7,436 bases of DNA from assembly GCA_017457545.1 (NCBI GenBank), contig JAFTHF010000325.1, positions 1 to 7,436 on the forward strand. Direction: 5' to 3'. Made by a program: the position numbers and the translations under genes. Source of the stretch: Clostridia bacterium (GTDB lineage Bacteria; Bacillota_A; Clostridia; Oscillospirales; CAG-272). Positions 1-5,833 of this stretch are shown in pieces (positions within the stretch are counted from its first letter, which is position 1; the number at the start of each line of letters is the position of its first letter). The notes below the pieces were generated by a model, which saw only the letters and a list, made by a program, of their open reading frames with translations, was not told the origin of the DNA and did not search any database.

Positions 1-2
1 CT

Positions 3-36
3 AAAAAGCAGCAATACCCTGTGTTGTTGCATTTTT
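3..36 (+). terminator. Intrinsic terminator of a gene left of the window
   Basis: A hairpin pairs 8-17 (GCAGCAATAC) with 21-30 (GTGTTGTTGC) around a CCT loop, including two G-U pairs. A run of five T at 32-36 follows and five A at 3-7 precede it. This is the standard layout of a Rho-independent terminator. It most likely ends a plus-strand gene that finishes before position 1. The flanking A tract means it could also work in the other direction. Confidence 0.7.
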
Positions 37-44
37 GATATATA

Positions 45-74
45 TTGACAAACGATTTGCTTTTATGATATTAT
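45..74 (+). promoter_or_regulatory. Sigma-A-type promoter of the two-component operon
   Basis: A perfect -35 box TTGACA (45-50) is followed after 18 bases by TATTAT (69-74). The -10 is preceded by TG at 66-67, one base before the hexamer, giving an extended -10. Transcription would start near 81, only about 12 bases before the response-regulator start codon, so the leader would be barely longer than the ribosome site. TATGAT (64-69) is an alternative -10 but lies only 13 bases from TTGACA and has no good -35 at normal spacing. Confidence 0.6.
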
Positions 75-80
75 TTTTAT

Positions 81-86
81 GAGGTG
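81..86 (+). promoter_or_regulatory. Ribosome binding site setting the response-regulator start at 93
   Basis: GAGGTG lies six bases before the ATG at 93. The alternative in-frame GTG at 84 is itself part of this ribosome site and has no site of its own, so the ATG is the better start. Confidence 0.8.
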
Positions 87-92
87 ACGACA

Positions 93-788
93 ATGTATAA
101 AATTTTAGTAGTTGACGATGAAGAAATGATAAGAAAGCTTATCCGTAAATATGCAGAATTTGACGGACACAAGATAGTTGAAGCTGTAGACGGAATGGAT
201 GCTATAACAAAGTTCAGAAGCGAAAGCTTTGATATTATAATTATGGATATTATGATGCCTGAGCTTGACGGCTTTACCGCATGCCGTGAAATCAGAAAAA
301 CATCCGATATTCCTATTATTATGCTCTCTGCCCGTGGAGAGGAATACGATAAAATTAACGGATTTGAAATAGGCATTGATGACTATGTTGTTAAGCCCTT
401 TTCACCAAAAGAGCTTATGCTCAGAATAGATGCAATTATGAAGCGCGCAAAGTCTGCCCCTGTTAAGGAAGAAAATAAAAATGAGATTGTTTCTATTGCA
501 AACGGTGGCATTGTTGTTGATTTTACAGCAAGAATTGTCTACCGCGATGGAGAAAGAATCGATATGTCCCCTAAGGAATACGACCTTTTCTTCTATATGA
601 TAAAAAATAAGAATATTGCTCTTTCACGTGACAAGCTTCTTTCCGATGTATGGGGCTATGATTTCTTCGGTGATGACAGAACACTTGATACTCACATCAA
701 AATTCTCAGAAAGAGCCTTGGCAAGTATAATGACCTTATTGTAACAATTCGCGGCGTAGGCTACCGATTTGAGGATAAGTATGAATAA
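93..788 (+). CDS. OmpR/PhoB-family two-component response regulator
   Basis: A 231-residue cytoplasmic transcription factor that should be phosphorylated by the adjacent kinase and bind DNA. The receiver domain (about residues 2-118) has the acidic pair D8-D9, the phospho-acceptor D52 in the MDIMMPELDG stretch, the conserved switch residue S79 and the conserved K101 before P102. The C-terminal winged-helix domain (about 135-228) has the family pattern: SPKEYDL, then a recognition-helix region RTLDTHIKILRKSLG, then the wing TIRGVGYRFE. Length is typical of the family and all key residues are present. It overlaps the kinase gene by 8 bases, so translation of the two is likely coupled. The target genes cannot be read from the sequence. 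The family level is certain. A specific name such as ResD, PhoP or VanR is not justified. Confidence 0.95.
   Translation: MYKILVVDDEEMIRKLIRKYAEFDGHKIVEAVDGMDAITKFRSESFDIIIMDIMMPELDGFTACREIRKTSDIPIIMLSARGEEYDKINGFEIGIDDYVVKPFSPKELMLRIDAIMKRAKSAPVKEENKNEIVSIANGGIVVDFTARIVYRDGERIDMSPKEYDLFFYMIKNKNIALSRDKLLSDVWGYDFFGDDRTLDTHIKILRKSLGKYNDLIVTIRGVGYRFEDKYE
771..774 (+). promoter_or_regulatory. Ribosome binding site inside the regulator gene, setting the kinase start at 781
   Basis: GAGG at 771-774 lies six bases before the ATG at 781 and is inside the last codons of the response regulator. An in-frame TTG at 769 would overlap this site, so 781 is the likely start. The arrangement implies translational coupling of the two genes. 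Confidence 0.75.
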
Positions 789-2250
789 TCAGAATAAGGC
801 GCCCAGCATACGATCCCGAATTATTTTCGCAATGCTGATACTTATTGCGGTTATGCTGATTATCCTTTGGATAACCCAGACTGCCCTACTTAGCGGAATA
901 TACCAGTACATTAAGATCAATGATATGGATCAGGTTGCCGAGCTTATAAATGATAACGTTGATAATGATAATTTCGCTGCTCTATTTGACAGAATTTCCA
1001 TACAGCATGAAACCTGTATGATAATGGTAAATATGTCGAATGATGAGGAGATTATATATAACTGTCACTCTCTGAATGACTGTATAATACATAAGCTACC
1101 CGTTAATACCATTATTGATAACTGGTATATGGATGCTGTAAAAAATGACGGACAGCTTATTAAGATAATTTCCCGTGAGGAATTCAGAGATAATTACTAC
1201 AATCCCAGCTATTATAACGGCAGCGCTCCCTCCGTAAGCAGCCCTGCCAACTGTATTCTTACAGTAAATGTTACAACCACACAAGAGGGAGAAACCCTTG
1301 TATATGTGCTTAACTCATCTATAGAGCCTGTAACAGCGACGGTTCGTACTCTTCGCTTTCAGCTTGTGTTGATTTCAATTCTTATGGGTGGAGTTACAGC
1401 AATTATTTCCTTTTTCCTTTCAAAAAGAATTGCATCTCCTATTGTTAATATGAGCGCAGATGTTAAAAAGCTTGCCCTTGGCAACTACAATGTAAAGTTT
1501 GAGGAAACAGGCACAGAGGAAACTGTGGAGCTGGCAAGAACGCTTAACCATATGACTGAGGAGCTATCAAAGGTTGATAAGCTGCAAAAGGAGCTTATCG
1601 CCAATATTTCTCACGATTTGCGCACACCCCTTACTATGATATCGGGATACAGTGAGGTTATGCGTGATATTCCCGGTGAAAACACCCCCGAAAATATGCA
1701 GGTAATTATTGATGAGGTGGCAAGGCTTTCTTCTCTTGTAAATGATTTGCTTAATGTTTCCAAGCTGCAAAACGGCACTCAGACCCTTAATCAGCAAAGA
1801 ATGAACCTTACAGAATGTATAAGAAATACTATAACAAGATATGACCATCTTATATCTCATGATGGATATAACATTGAATTCGAATATGCAAAAGATGTTT
1901 ATATCTATGCCGACGAAATCCGTGTGCTTCAGGTTATATACAATCTTATCAACAATGCTATCAATTACACGGGTGACGATAAAAGGGTTACTGTCCGTCA
2001 GGAGATAAACGGCGATACGGTAAAGATACTTGTGATTGATACAGGCTGTGGTATAAGTGAGGAGGATCTTCATCTTATCTGGGACAGATACTATAAGGTC
2101 GATAAGGTTCATACAAGAGCCAAGGTGGGCACAGGACTTGGTCTGTCTATTGTAAAGAATATTCTTAAGCTTCACAACTGTCGCTTTGGTGTATCAAGTG
2201 AGCTTGGTAAGGGTAGCACCTTCTGGTTTGAATTCAAAACAATTGAATAA
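781..2250 (+). CDS. Membrane sensor histidine kinase with HAMP domain
   Basis: A 489-residue kinase that should sense an extracytoplasmic signal and phosphorylate the regulator encoded just upstream. Layout from the start: a short cytoplasmic N terminus; membrane segment 1 (about 14-36); an external domain of about 150 residues (37-190); membrane segment 2 (about 191-213); HAMP linker (about 214-266); HisKA dimerisation domain with phospho-acceptor H278 in ISHDLRTPLT; and a C-terminal ATPase domain. That domain has an N box at 388-392 (NLINN), G1 at D420 (DTGCGI) and G2 at 450 (GTGLGLS). All catalytic motifs look intact and the protein is full length. The external domain contains four cysteines (C79, C95, C101, C158), one in a C-x-I-H stretch. 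The ligand is unknown. The start was chosen by the ribosome site at 771-774; a TTG start four codons earlier is less likely. Confidence 0.95.
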   Translation: MNNQNKAPSIRSRIIFAMLILIAVMLIILWITQTALLSGIYQYIKINDMDQVAELINDNVDNDNFAALFDRISIQHETCMIMVNMSNDEEIIYNCHSLNDCIIHKLPVNTIIDNWYMDAVKNDGQLIKIISREEFRDNYYNPSYYNGSAPSVSSPANCILTVNVTTTQEGETLVYVLNSSIEPVTATVRTLRFQLVLISILMGGVTAIISFFLSKRIASPIVNMSADVKKLALGNYNVKFEETGTEETVELARTLNHMTEELSKVDKLQKELIANISHDLRTPLTMISGYSEVMRDIPGENTPENMQVIIDEVARLSSLVNDLLNVSKLQNGTQTLNQQRMNLTECIRNTITRYDHLISHDGYNIEFEYAKDVYIYADEIRVLQVIYNLINNAINYTGDDKRVTVRQEINGDTVKILVIDTGCGISEEDLHLIWDRYYKVDKVHTRAKVGTGLGLSIVKNILKLHNCRFGVSSELGKGSTFWFEFKTIE

Positions 2251-2261
2251 CATTATAAAAA

Positions 2262-2291
2262 TTCTTCATTTCGAAGATTGAATGTGAAGAA
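2262..2291 (+). other. Small hairpin just after the kinase stop codon
   Basis: TTCTTCA (2262-2268) pairs with TGAAGAA (2285-2291) around a 16-base loop. There is no T run directly after it, so it is not an intrinsic terminator by itself. It abuts the larger hairpin that follows and may protect the 3' end of the operon transcript or act as part of it. Function is inferred. Confidence 0.35.
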
Positions 2292-2352
2292 AAATAAAAC
2301 CACTCAAGTGAAGTGAACCCCATTTAGTTCACAAGCTAGTGGTTTTTATTTT
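2291..2352. terminator. Two-tier hairpin terminator after the two-component operon
   Basis: The outer stem pairs 2291-2304 (A-rich, ending CCACT) with 2338-2352 (AGTGG followed by a T-rich run), with one bulged T. Inside it, GTGAAC (2313-2318) pairs with GTTCAC (2327-2332), separated from the outer stem by an asymmetric internal loop of 8 and 5 bases. The T-rich right arm and A-rich left arm let it act as a terminator on either strand. It follows the kinase stop by about 40 bases and is the likely end of that operon. It is larger and more structured than an ordinary terminator, so it could also be a recurrent intergenic repeat. Confidence 0.65.
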
Positions 2353-2357
2353 TACTA

Positions 2358-2388
2358 TTGACATTAACGTAACGTCAAGTGCTATACT
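2358..2388 (+). promoter_or_regulatory. MerR-type promoter and operator without an adjacent merR gene
   Basis: TTGACA (2358-2363) and TATACT (2383-2388) are separated by 19 bases, two more than the usual 17. The spacer carries a dyad: 2358-2378 reads TTGAC-n-TTA, three bases, TAA-n-GTCAA. MerR-family activators are known for binding such a dyad within an over-long 19-20 base spacer and untwisting the DNA so that RNA polymerase can use it. The sequence match to that architecture is direct; the regulator is not in the window. The next gene downstream is the BspA-like lipoprotein, 176 bases on, which could be the target. Otherwise the promoter is a leftover of a lost gene. Confidence 0.6.
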
Positions 2389-2393
2389 TAATA

Positions 2394-2419
2394 GAAAGAG
2401 GCTTCTCTTTCCTATTTTT
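2394..2419 (+). terminator. Terminator-like hairpin at the start of the MerR-promoter transcript
   Basis: GAAAGAG (2394-2400) pairs perfectly with CTCTTTC (2405-2411) around a four-base GCTT loop, and CTATTTTT follows. The MerR-type promoter should start transcription at about 2394-2396, so this stem would be the first thing in the RNA. It might terminate or attenuate transcription, or stabilise the 5' end. It has only seven pairs and the T run is interrupted, so real termination is uncertain. Confidence 0.35.
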
Positions 2420-2426
2420 GATAATA

Positions 2427-2458
2427 TTTTGACAGCTTTAGTGTCAAAAAAATATGTT
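2427..2458 (+). promoter_or_regulatory. Dyad overlapping a -35 box upstream of the lipoprotein gene
   Basis: TTTTGACA (2427-2434) and TGTCAAAA (2442-2449) form a perfect inverted repeat with a seven-base centre. The left arm contains a consensus -35 TTGACA (2429-2434), with TATGTT (2453-2458) 18 bases further on as a possible -10. An exact dyad sitting on a -35 box is a typical repressor operator layout. The half-sites share TTGAC/GTCAA with the MerR-type dyad 70 bases upstream, but with closer spacing. The binding protein is unknown, and A/T-rich chance palindromes occur. Confidence 0.4.
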
Positions 2459-2485
2459 GAATACTGATATAAAATATGATAAAAT
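2457..2485 (+). promoter_or_regulatory. Possible second promoter for the lipoprotein gene
   Basis: TTGAAT (2457-2462) and TAAAAT (2480-2485) are 17 bases apart, each close to the housekeeping consensus. Transcription would begin near 2492, giving a leader of about 70 bases. The region is very A/T-rich, so such matches arise easily; this is a candidate only. Confidence 0.35.
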
Positions 2486-2563
2486 ATATACACTACCCGT
2501 GACGCACACTATATCTTTATTGTTATATAAAGTAGAAGGATACACAAATTAAAGGAGAAAAGC

Positions 2564-5500
2564 ATGAAAAAAATAATACTGTTATCACTTGTAATTATTC
2601 TGTGCTTAGTTACTGTCTCTACATCGCTTATATCTTGTGGTGACGATACTACAGATACAACAACTACGCCTGTTGCCGATGACGGAAGCAGCATAGGTCT
2701 TGAATTCACCTTAAATGAGGACCAGTCATCCTACACGGTTAAGGGAATCGGTACCTGCGCAGATACAGATGTTGTTATTCCAAGCATACATGAGTCCTTA
2801 CCTGTTACAGCTATTGCTTCCAACGCATTTAAAGGCTGTGATAAGCTTACAAGCGTGACTATTCCAGGTACTGTTGTATCCGTCGGTGCTGCTGCATTTC
2901 AGGGCTGTACCGGTGTTATAAAAAAAGAGTATGGTATATCATATGTTGACAAATGGGTAGTTGGCTGTGATAAAGAAACCACTACTACTATGCTTCGTAA
3001 TGATACTGTAGGTATTGCAGATTCAGCATTTAACAACTGTACCCTTTTAACAAGCGCTACTCTTCCTGAGGGAATAAAATACATAGGCGCTTACGCATTT
3101 AGAAGCTGTACTGCCCTTATTGCTGTTTCAATTCCCGATAGCCTGATATATGTAGGTGAATCGGCATTTGAGCAGTGTAATGAGCTTACCAAGGTGAATA
3201 TTAACGATATCAAGGCTTGGTGTAATATTACCTTTGTAAACGCTACATCTAACCCTATGCAATATTCCGTCGGCTTTTACGTTAATGATGTGGAAATTTC
3301 CGAGATTGCTATTCCCGACAGCGTTACCTCTATTGGTAATTATACTTTTATAGGCTGTGATAAGCTTACAAGCATAACATTGCCTGATACTATTACAGAT
3401 ATCGGTACATCCGCTTTCCAAAACTGTCGTTCCCTTAAGAATATAAATATTCCAAAGGGTGTTACATCAATTGGCAACTCTGCCTTTTACGGCTGCTCAT
3501 CAATTTCAAGTATTACAATCCCCGACGGTGTTACATCAATCGGCTTCGGTGCATTTCGTTTATGCTATAGTCTTACAAGCATTACTCTCCCCAACGGACT
3601 TTTATCTATAGGTGGTTATGCATTTTACGGCTGCACCACACTTGAAAGCATTACAATTCCCACAAGCGTTACAAATATAGGTGACAGCGCATTTCATTAT
3701 TGCTACAAGCTAAAAAGCATTGTAATTCCAGACAGTGTAACAGGCCTCGGCTCTGCGGCATTCTGGAACTGCTCTGCCCTTGAAAGTGTTACTCTCAGTA
3801 AAAATATTACAAAGATCGGTGAATATACATTCCATTCCTGTACATCACTTAAAAGCATTGTTATCCCCGATAGCGTTACTGCAATTGCCGATAACGCATT
3901 CCGTTCCTGCAATCATCTTGAGAATATAACTATCGGTAAAAATGTTACAACAATTGGCAAGTCTGCATTTGAATATTGCACAGTTCTTAAATCAGCGACC
4001 ATTCCAAACGGTGTTACATCTATCGGTGACCTTGCATTTAACAACTGCTATGAGCTTGAAGCTGTTAATATTCCCGACAGCGTTACTACTATCGGCCCGT
4101 CCACCTTTAATGCGTGTATCGCAATTAAGGAAATTAACGTAGGCGAAAACAACACTGTTTATAAGTCAATTAACGGTAATCTTTATTCTAAAGACGGCAC
4201 TACACTTATTAAGTATGCCGTAGGTAAAGAGGATAAAGAATTTATCGCCCCCGACGGTGTTACAAGCATCGGCTCTTACGCTTTCTACGGTAGCTTGTCT
4301 CTTGAGCAGCTCACATTACCGAGCAGCCTTAAAATTATAGAAGAGTATGCATTCAACACCTGTCCTGAGCTTATTTCAATCAACATTCCCGAGGGTGTTA
4401 CCGAAATAAGGAATAATGCATTCCAGAATTGTATCAAGCTTAGCGAAATTGTAATCGCTGACAGTGTTACTTCGTTAGGCGATAACGCATTTGTGGATTG
4501 TATTTCCTTATCTAAGATTACAATGGGTAACGGACTTACAACCATCGGTACAAATGCATTTTATGATTGCCTTGCCCTTACAAGCATCAAGATACCTGCA
4601 AGTGTTACCACCATTGGATATGAGGCATTCTCTAATTGCTACAAGCTTGCTGAGGTATACAATTTCTCCTCCATTGATGTTGATATGTATTTCGCATATG
4701 AAAAGGTAATTCATACATCAGAGGAGGCTGAAAGTATACTTGAAAAGGTTGGAGATTATATCTTTATGACCTTGGACGATAAATACTATCTTATGGTTTA
4801 CACAGGCACTGACACAGAGATTACACTTCCTGCAAGCTACAAGGACAGTCCTTATGCCATATACAACTATGCATTCTTTAACAACACCTCAATAACAGGT
4901 ATTACTGTTCCTGAGGGTGTTACAGCTATTGGCGAATACTCCTTCCAGGGCTGCACAGAGCTTCTCAACGTAAGCTTGCCTAACGGTCTTAAGGAAATCG
5001 GCTTCGGCGCATTTTCAACCTGTACTTCTCTTACAAGCATTGAAATTCCTTCAACGGTTACTTCAATTGGTAAATCTGCATTTTATGATTGTATAGCTCT
5101 TACTTCTGTTAACATTCCTGACGGTGTAACATGTATTGATAATTACACCTTTAAGGGCTGTACAGGGCTTACAGCCATTACAATTCCAAGTAGCGTTACC
5201 GATATTATGACTAACGCATTCCAGGATTGCACAGGACTTAAAAAAGTTATTATTTCCGACATTACTGCTTGGTGTAATATAGACTTTGAGGACGGAAAGG
5301 CTAACCCATTATATTATGCAGGAAGCCTGTACATTGGAGATACTCTTGTTACTTCTCTTGAAATCCCATCAGGCATAACAGCAATCAAGGATTACACATT
5401 TATAAACTGCACTCCTCTTACAAGCGTTACACTCGGTGAGCAGATTACATCAATTGGCCGTGAATCCTTTAGCTTGTGCTCCTCACTTTCCGACATTACT

Positions 5501-5794
5501 CTTCCTAAAAATCTTAATTCTATCGGAAGAAATGCATTTTTATACTGCAGCTCTCTTACCGAAATTACAATTCCTAAGAGTGTTACACGAATCGGCTCTC
5601 ATGCATTCAACTTATGTGATGAACTTGTAAGTGTAGTTTTTGAGAACACTACCGGTTGGTATACTTACAATTATTACGAGGAAACAAGAAACGATTTGAA
5701 GCCTGAGGATCTTGCCGATCCTGCCAAGGCATCTGCGTATTTAAGAGTTGACCACACTAATTGGAACTGGATATGCGACGATACAGCTGAATAA
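2564..5794 (+). CDS. BspA-like leucine-rich-repeat surface lipoprotein
   Basis: A 1076-residue secreted protein. The ATG at 2564 follows AAAGGAG at 2551-2557. Residues 1-24 form a lipoprotein signal peptide with lipobox L22-I-S-C25, so C25 should be lipidated and anchor the protein to the outer face of the membrane. A Thr/Asp-rich linker follows (about 26-43), then a lead-in (SYTVKGIGTCADTDVVIP, about 56-73) familiar from this family. Residues about 71-1026 are LRR_5/TpLRR-type repeats with the pattern SIGxxAFxxCxxLxxIxIPxxVT: 33 copies, 23 residues each. Five inserts interrupt them. The tail (about 1026-1076: FENTTGWY, DLADPAKASAYL, NWNW) is the usual C-terminal cap. No LPxTG or dockerin is present. 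BspA proteins often mediate adhesion or host and microbe binding; the ligand here is unknown. The gene stands alone between terminators. Confidence 0.93.
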   Translation: MKKIILLSLVIILCLVTVSTSLISCGDDTTDTTTTPVADDGSSIGLEFTLNEDQSSYTVKGIGTCADTDVVIPSIHESLPVTAIASNAFKGCDKLTSVTIPGTVVSVGAAAFQGCTGVIKKEYGISYVDKWVVGCDKETTTTMLRNDTVGIADSAFNNCTLLTSATLPEGIKYIGAYAFRSCTALIAVSIPDSLIYVGESAFEQCNELTKVNINDIKAWCNITFVNATSNPMQYSVGFYVNDVEISEIAIPDSVTSIGNYTFIGCDKLTSITLPDTITDIGTSAFQNCRSLKNINIPKGVTSIGNSAFYGCSSISSITIPDGVTSIGFGAFRLCYSLTSITLPNGLLSIGGYAFYGCTTLESITIPTSVTNIGDSAFHYCYKLKSIVIPDSVTGLGSAAFWNCSALESVTLSKNITKIGEYTFHSCTSLKSIVIPDSVTAIADNAFRSCNHLENITIGKNVTTIGKSAFEYCTVLKSATIPNGVTSIGDLAFNNCYELEAVNIPDSVTTIGPSTFNACIAIKEINVGENNTVYKSINGNLYSKDGTTLIKYAVGKEDKEFIAPDGVTSIGSYAFYGSLSLEQLTLPSSLKIIEEYAFNTCPELISINIPEGVTEIRNNAFQNCIKLSEIVIADSVTSLGDNAFVDCISLSKITMGNGLTTIGTNAFYDCLALTSIKIPASVTTIGYEAFSNCYKLAEVYNFSSIDVDMYFAYEKVIHTSEEAESILEKVGDYIFMTLDDKYYLMVYTGTDTEITLPASYKDSPYAIYNYAFFNNTSITGITVPEGVTAIGEYSFQGCTELLNVSLPNGLKEIGFGAFSTCTSLTSIEIPSTVTSIGKSAFYDCIALTSVNIPDGVTCIDNYTFKGCTGLTAITIPSSVTDIMTNAFQDCTGLKKVIISDITAWCNIDFEDGKANPLYYAGSLYIGDTLVTSLEIPSGITAIKDYTFINCTPLTSVTLGEQITSIGRESFSLCSSLSDITLPKNLNSIGRNAFLYCSSLTEITIPKSVTRIGSHAFNLCDELVSVVFENTTGWYTYNYYEETRNDLKPEDLADPAKASAYLRVDHTNWNWICDDTAE
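3203..3313 (+). repeat. AWCNI insert module, copy 1 (within the lipoprotein)
   Basis: Residues 214-250 hold the stretch DIKAWCNITF, then SNPMQYSVGFYVND and EIAIP, breaking the 23-residue rhythm by 37 residues between the repeats with Phe at 202 and 262. It matches copy 2 in length and in the W-C-N-I, NP and Y positions. Similar modules are familiar in clostridial BspA proteins. The role is unknown. Confidence 0.75.
5255..5365 (+). repeat. AWCNI insert module, copy 2 (within the lipoprotein)
   Basis: Residues 898-934 hold DITAWCNIDF, then ANPLYYAGSLYIGD and LEIP, between the repeats with Phe at 886 and 946. The length is identical to copy 1, and every aligned residue is offset by exactly 684, so the two are clear homologues. 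An internal duplication or shuffling of the same cassette explains this. Confidence 0.75.
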
Positions 5795-5796
5795 AC

Positions 5797-5831
5797 AAAA
5801 AAAGAATTCCGAGAAATCGGAATTCTTTTTT
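5797..5831. terminator. Bidirectional terminator between convergent genes
   Basis: GAATTCCGA (5804-5812) pairs perfectly with TCGGAATTC (5817-5825) around a GAAA loop. It is flanked by seven A on the left (5797-5803) and six T on the right (5826-5831), so it has a U tract in either transcript. It starts two bases after the lipoprotein stop codon and ends two bases before the stop codon of the minus-strand S1 gene, so it should serve both. Confidence 0.92.
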
Positions 5832-5833
5832 AT

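Larger units (their letters stand above)
2774..5641 (+). repeat. Coding repeat array, 69-base unit, 33 copies in six blocks
   Basis: The conserved Phe of each repeat falls at residues 89 and 112; 156-202 (3 copies); 262-515 (12); 574-689 (6); 771-886 (6); and 946-1015 (4). Within every block the spacing is exactly 23 residues (69 bases), with no insertion or deletion. Gaps between blocks exceed one repeat by 21, 37, 36, 59 and 37 residues. The units are well diverged at DNA level, although some stretches are identical, for example 22 bases shared by 2833-2854 and 3352-3373. This is a protein repeat, not a CRISPR or satellite. Confidence 0.9.

Noticed and set aside
1567..2175. A 202-codon minus-strand open frame inside the kinase gene
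   Set aside because: It is antisense to the catalytic core of a well-supported histidine kinase and its translation resembles no known protein.
2454..2552. A 32-codon open frame from ATG 2454 to TAA 2552, just before the lipoprotein gene
   Set aside because: It has no ribosome site, lies in A/T-rich DNA over predicted promoter elements, and the peptide has no recognisable features.
2774..5641. Regular 69-base repeats considered as a CRISPR array
   Set aside because: The period is 69 bases with no alternation of constant repeat and variable spacer, and the frame translates throughout into leucine-rich repeats.
2564..5794. Sortase-anchored or cellulosomal surface protein
   Set aside because: No LPxTG motif, C-terminal membrane helix or dockerin repeat is present; the lipobox at residues 22-25 explains surface attachment.
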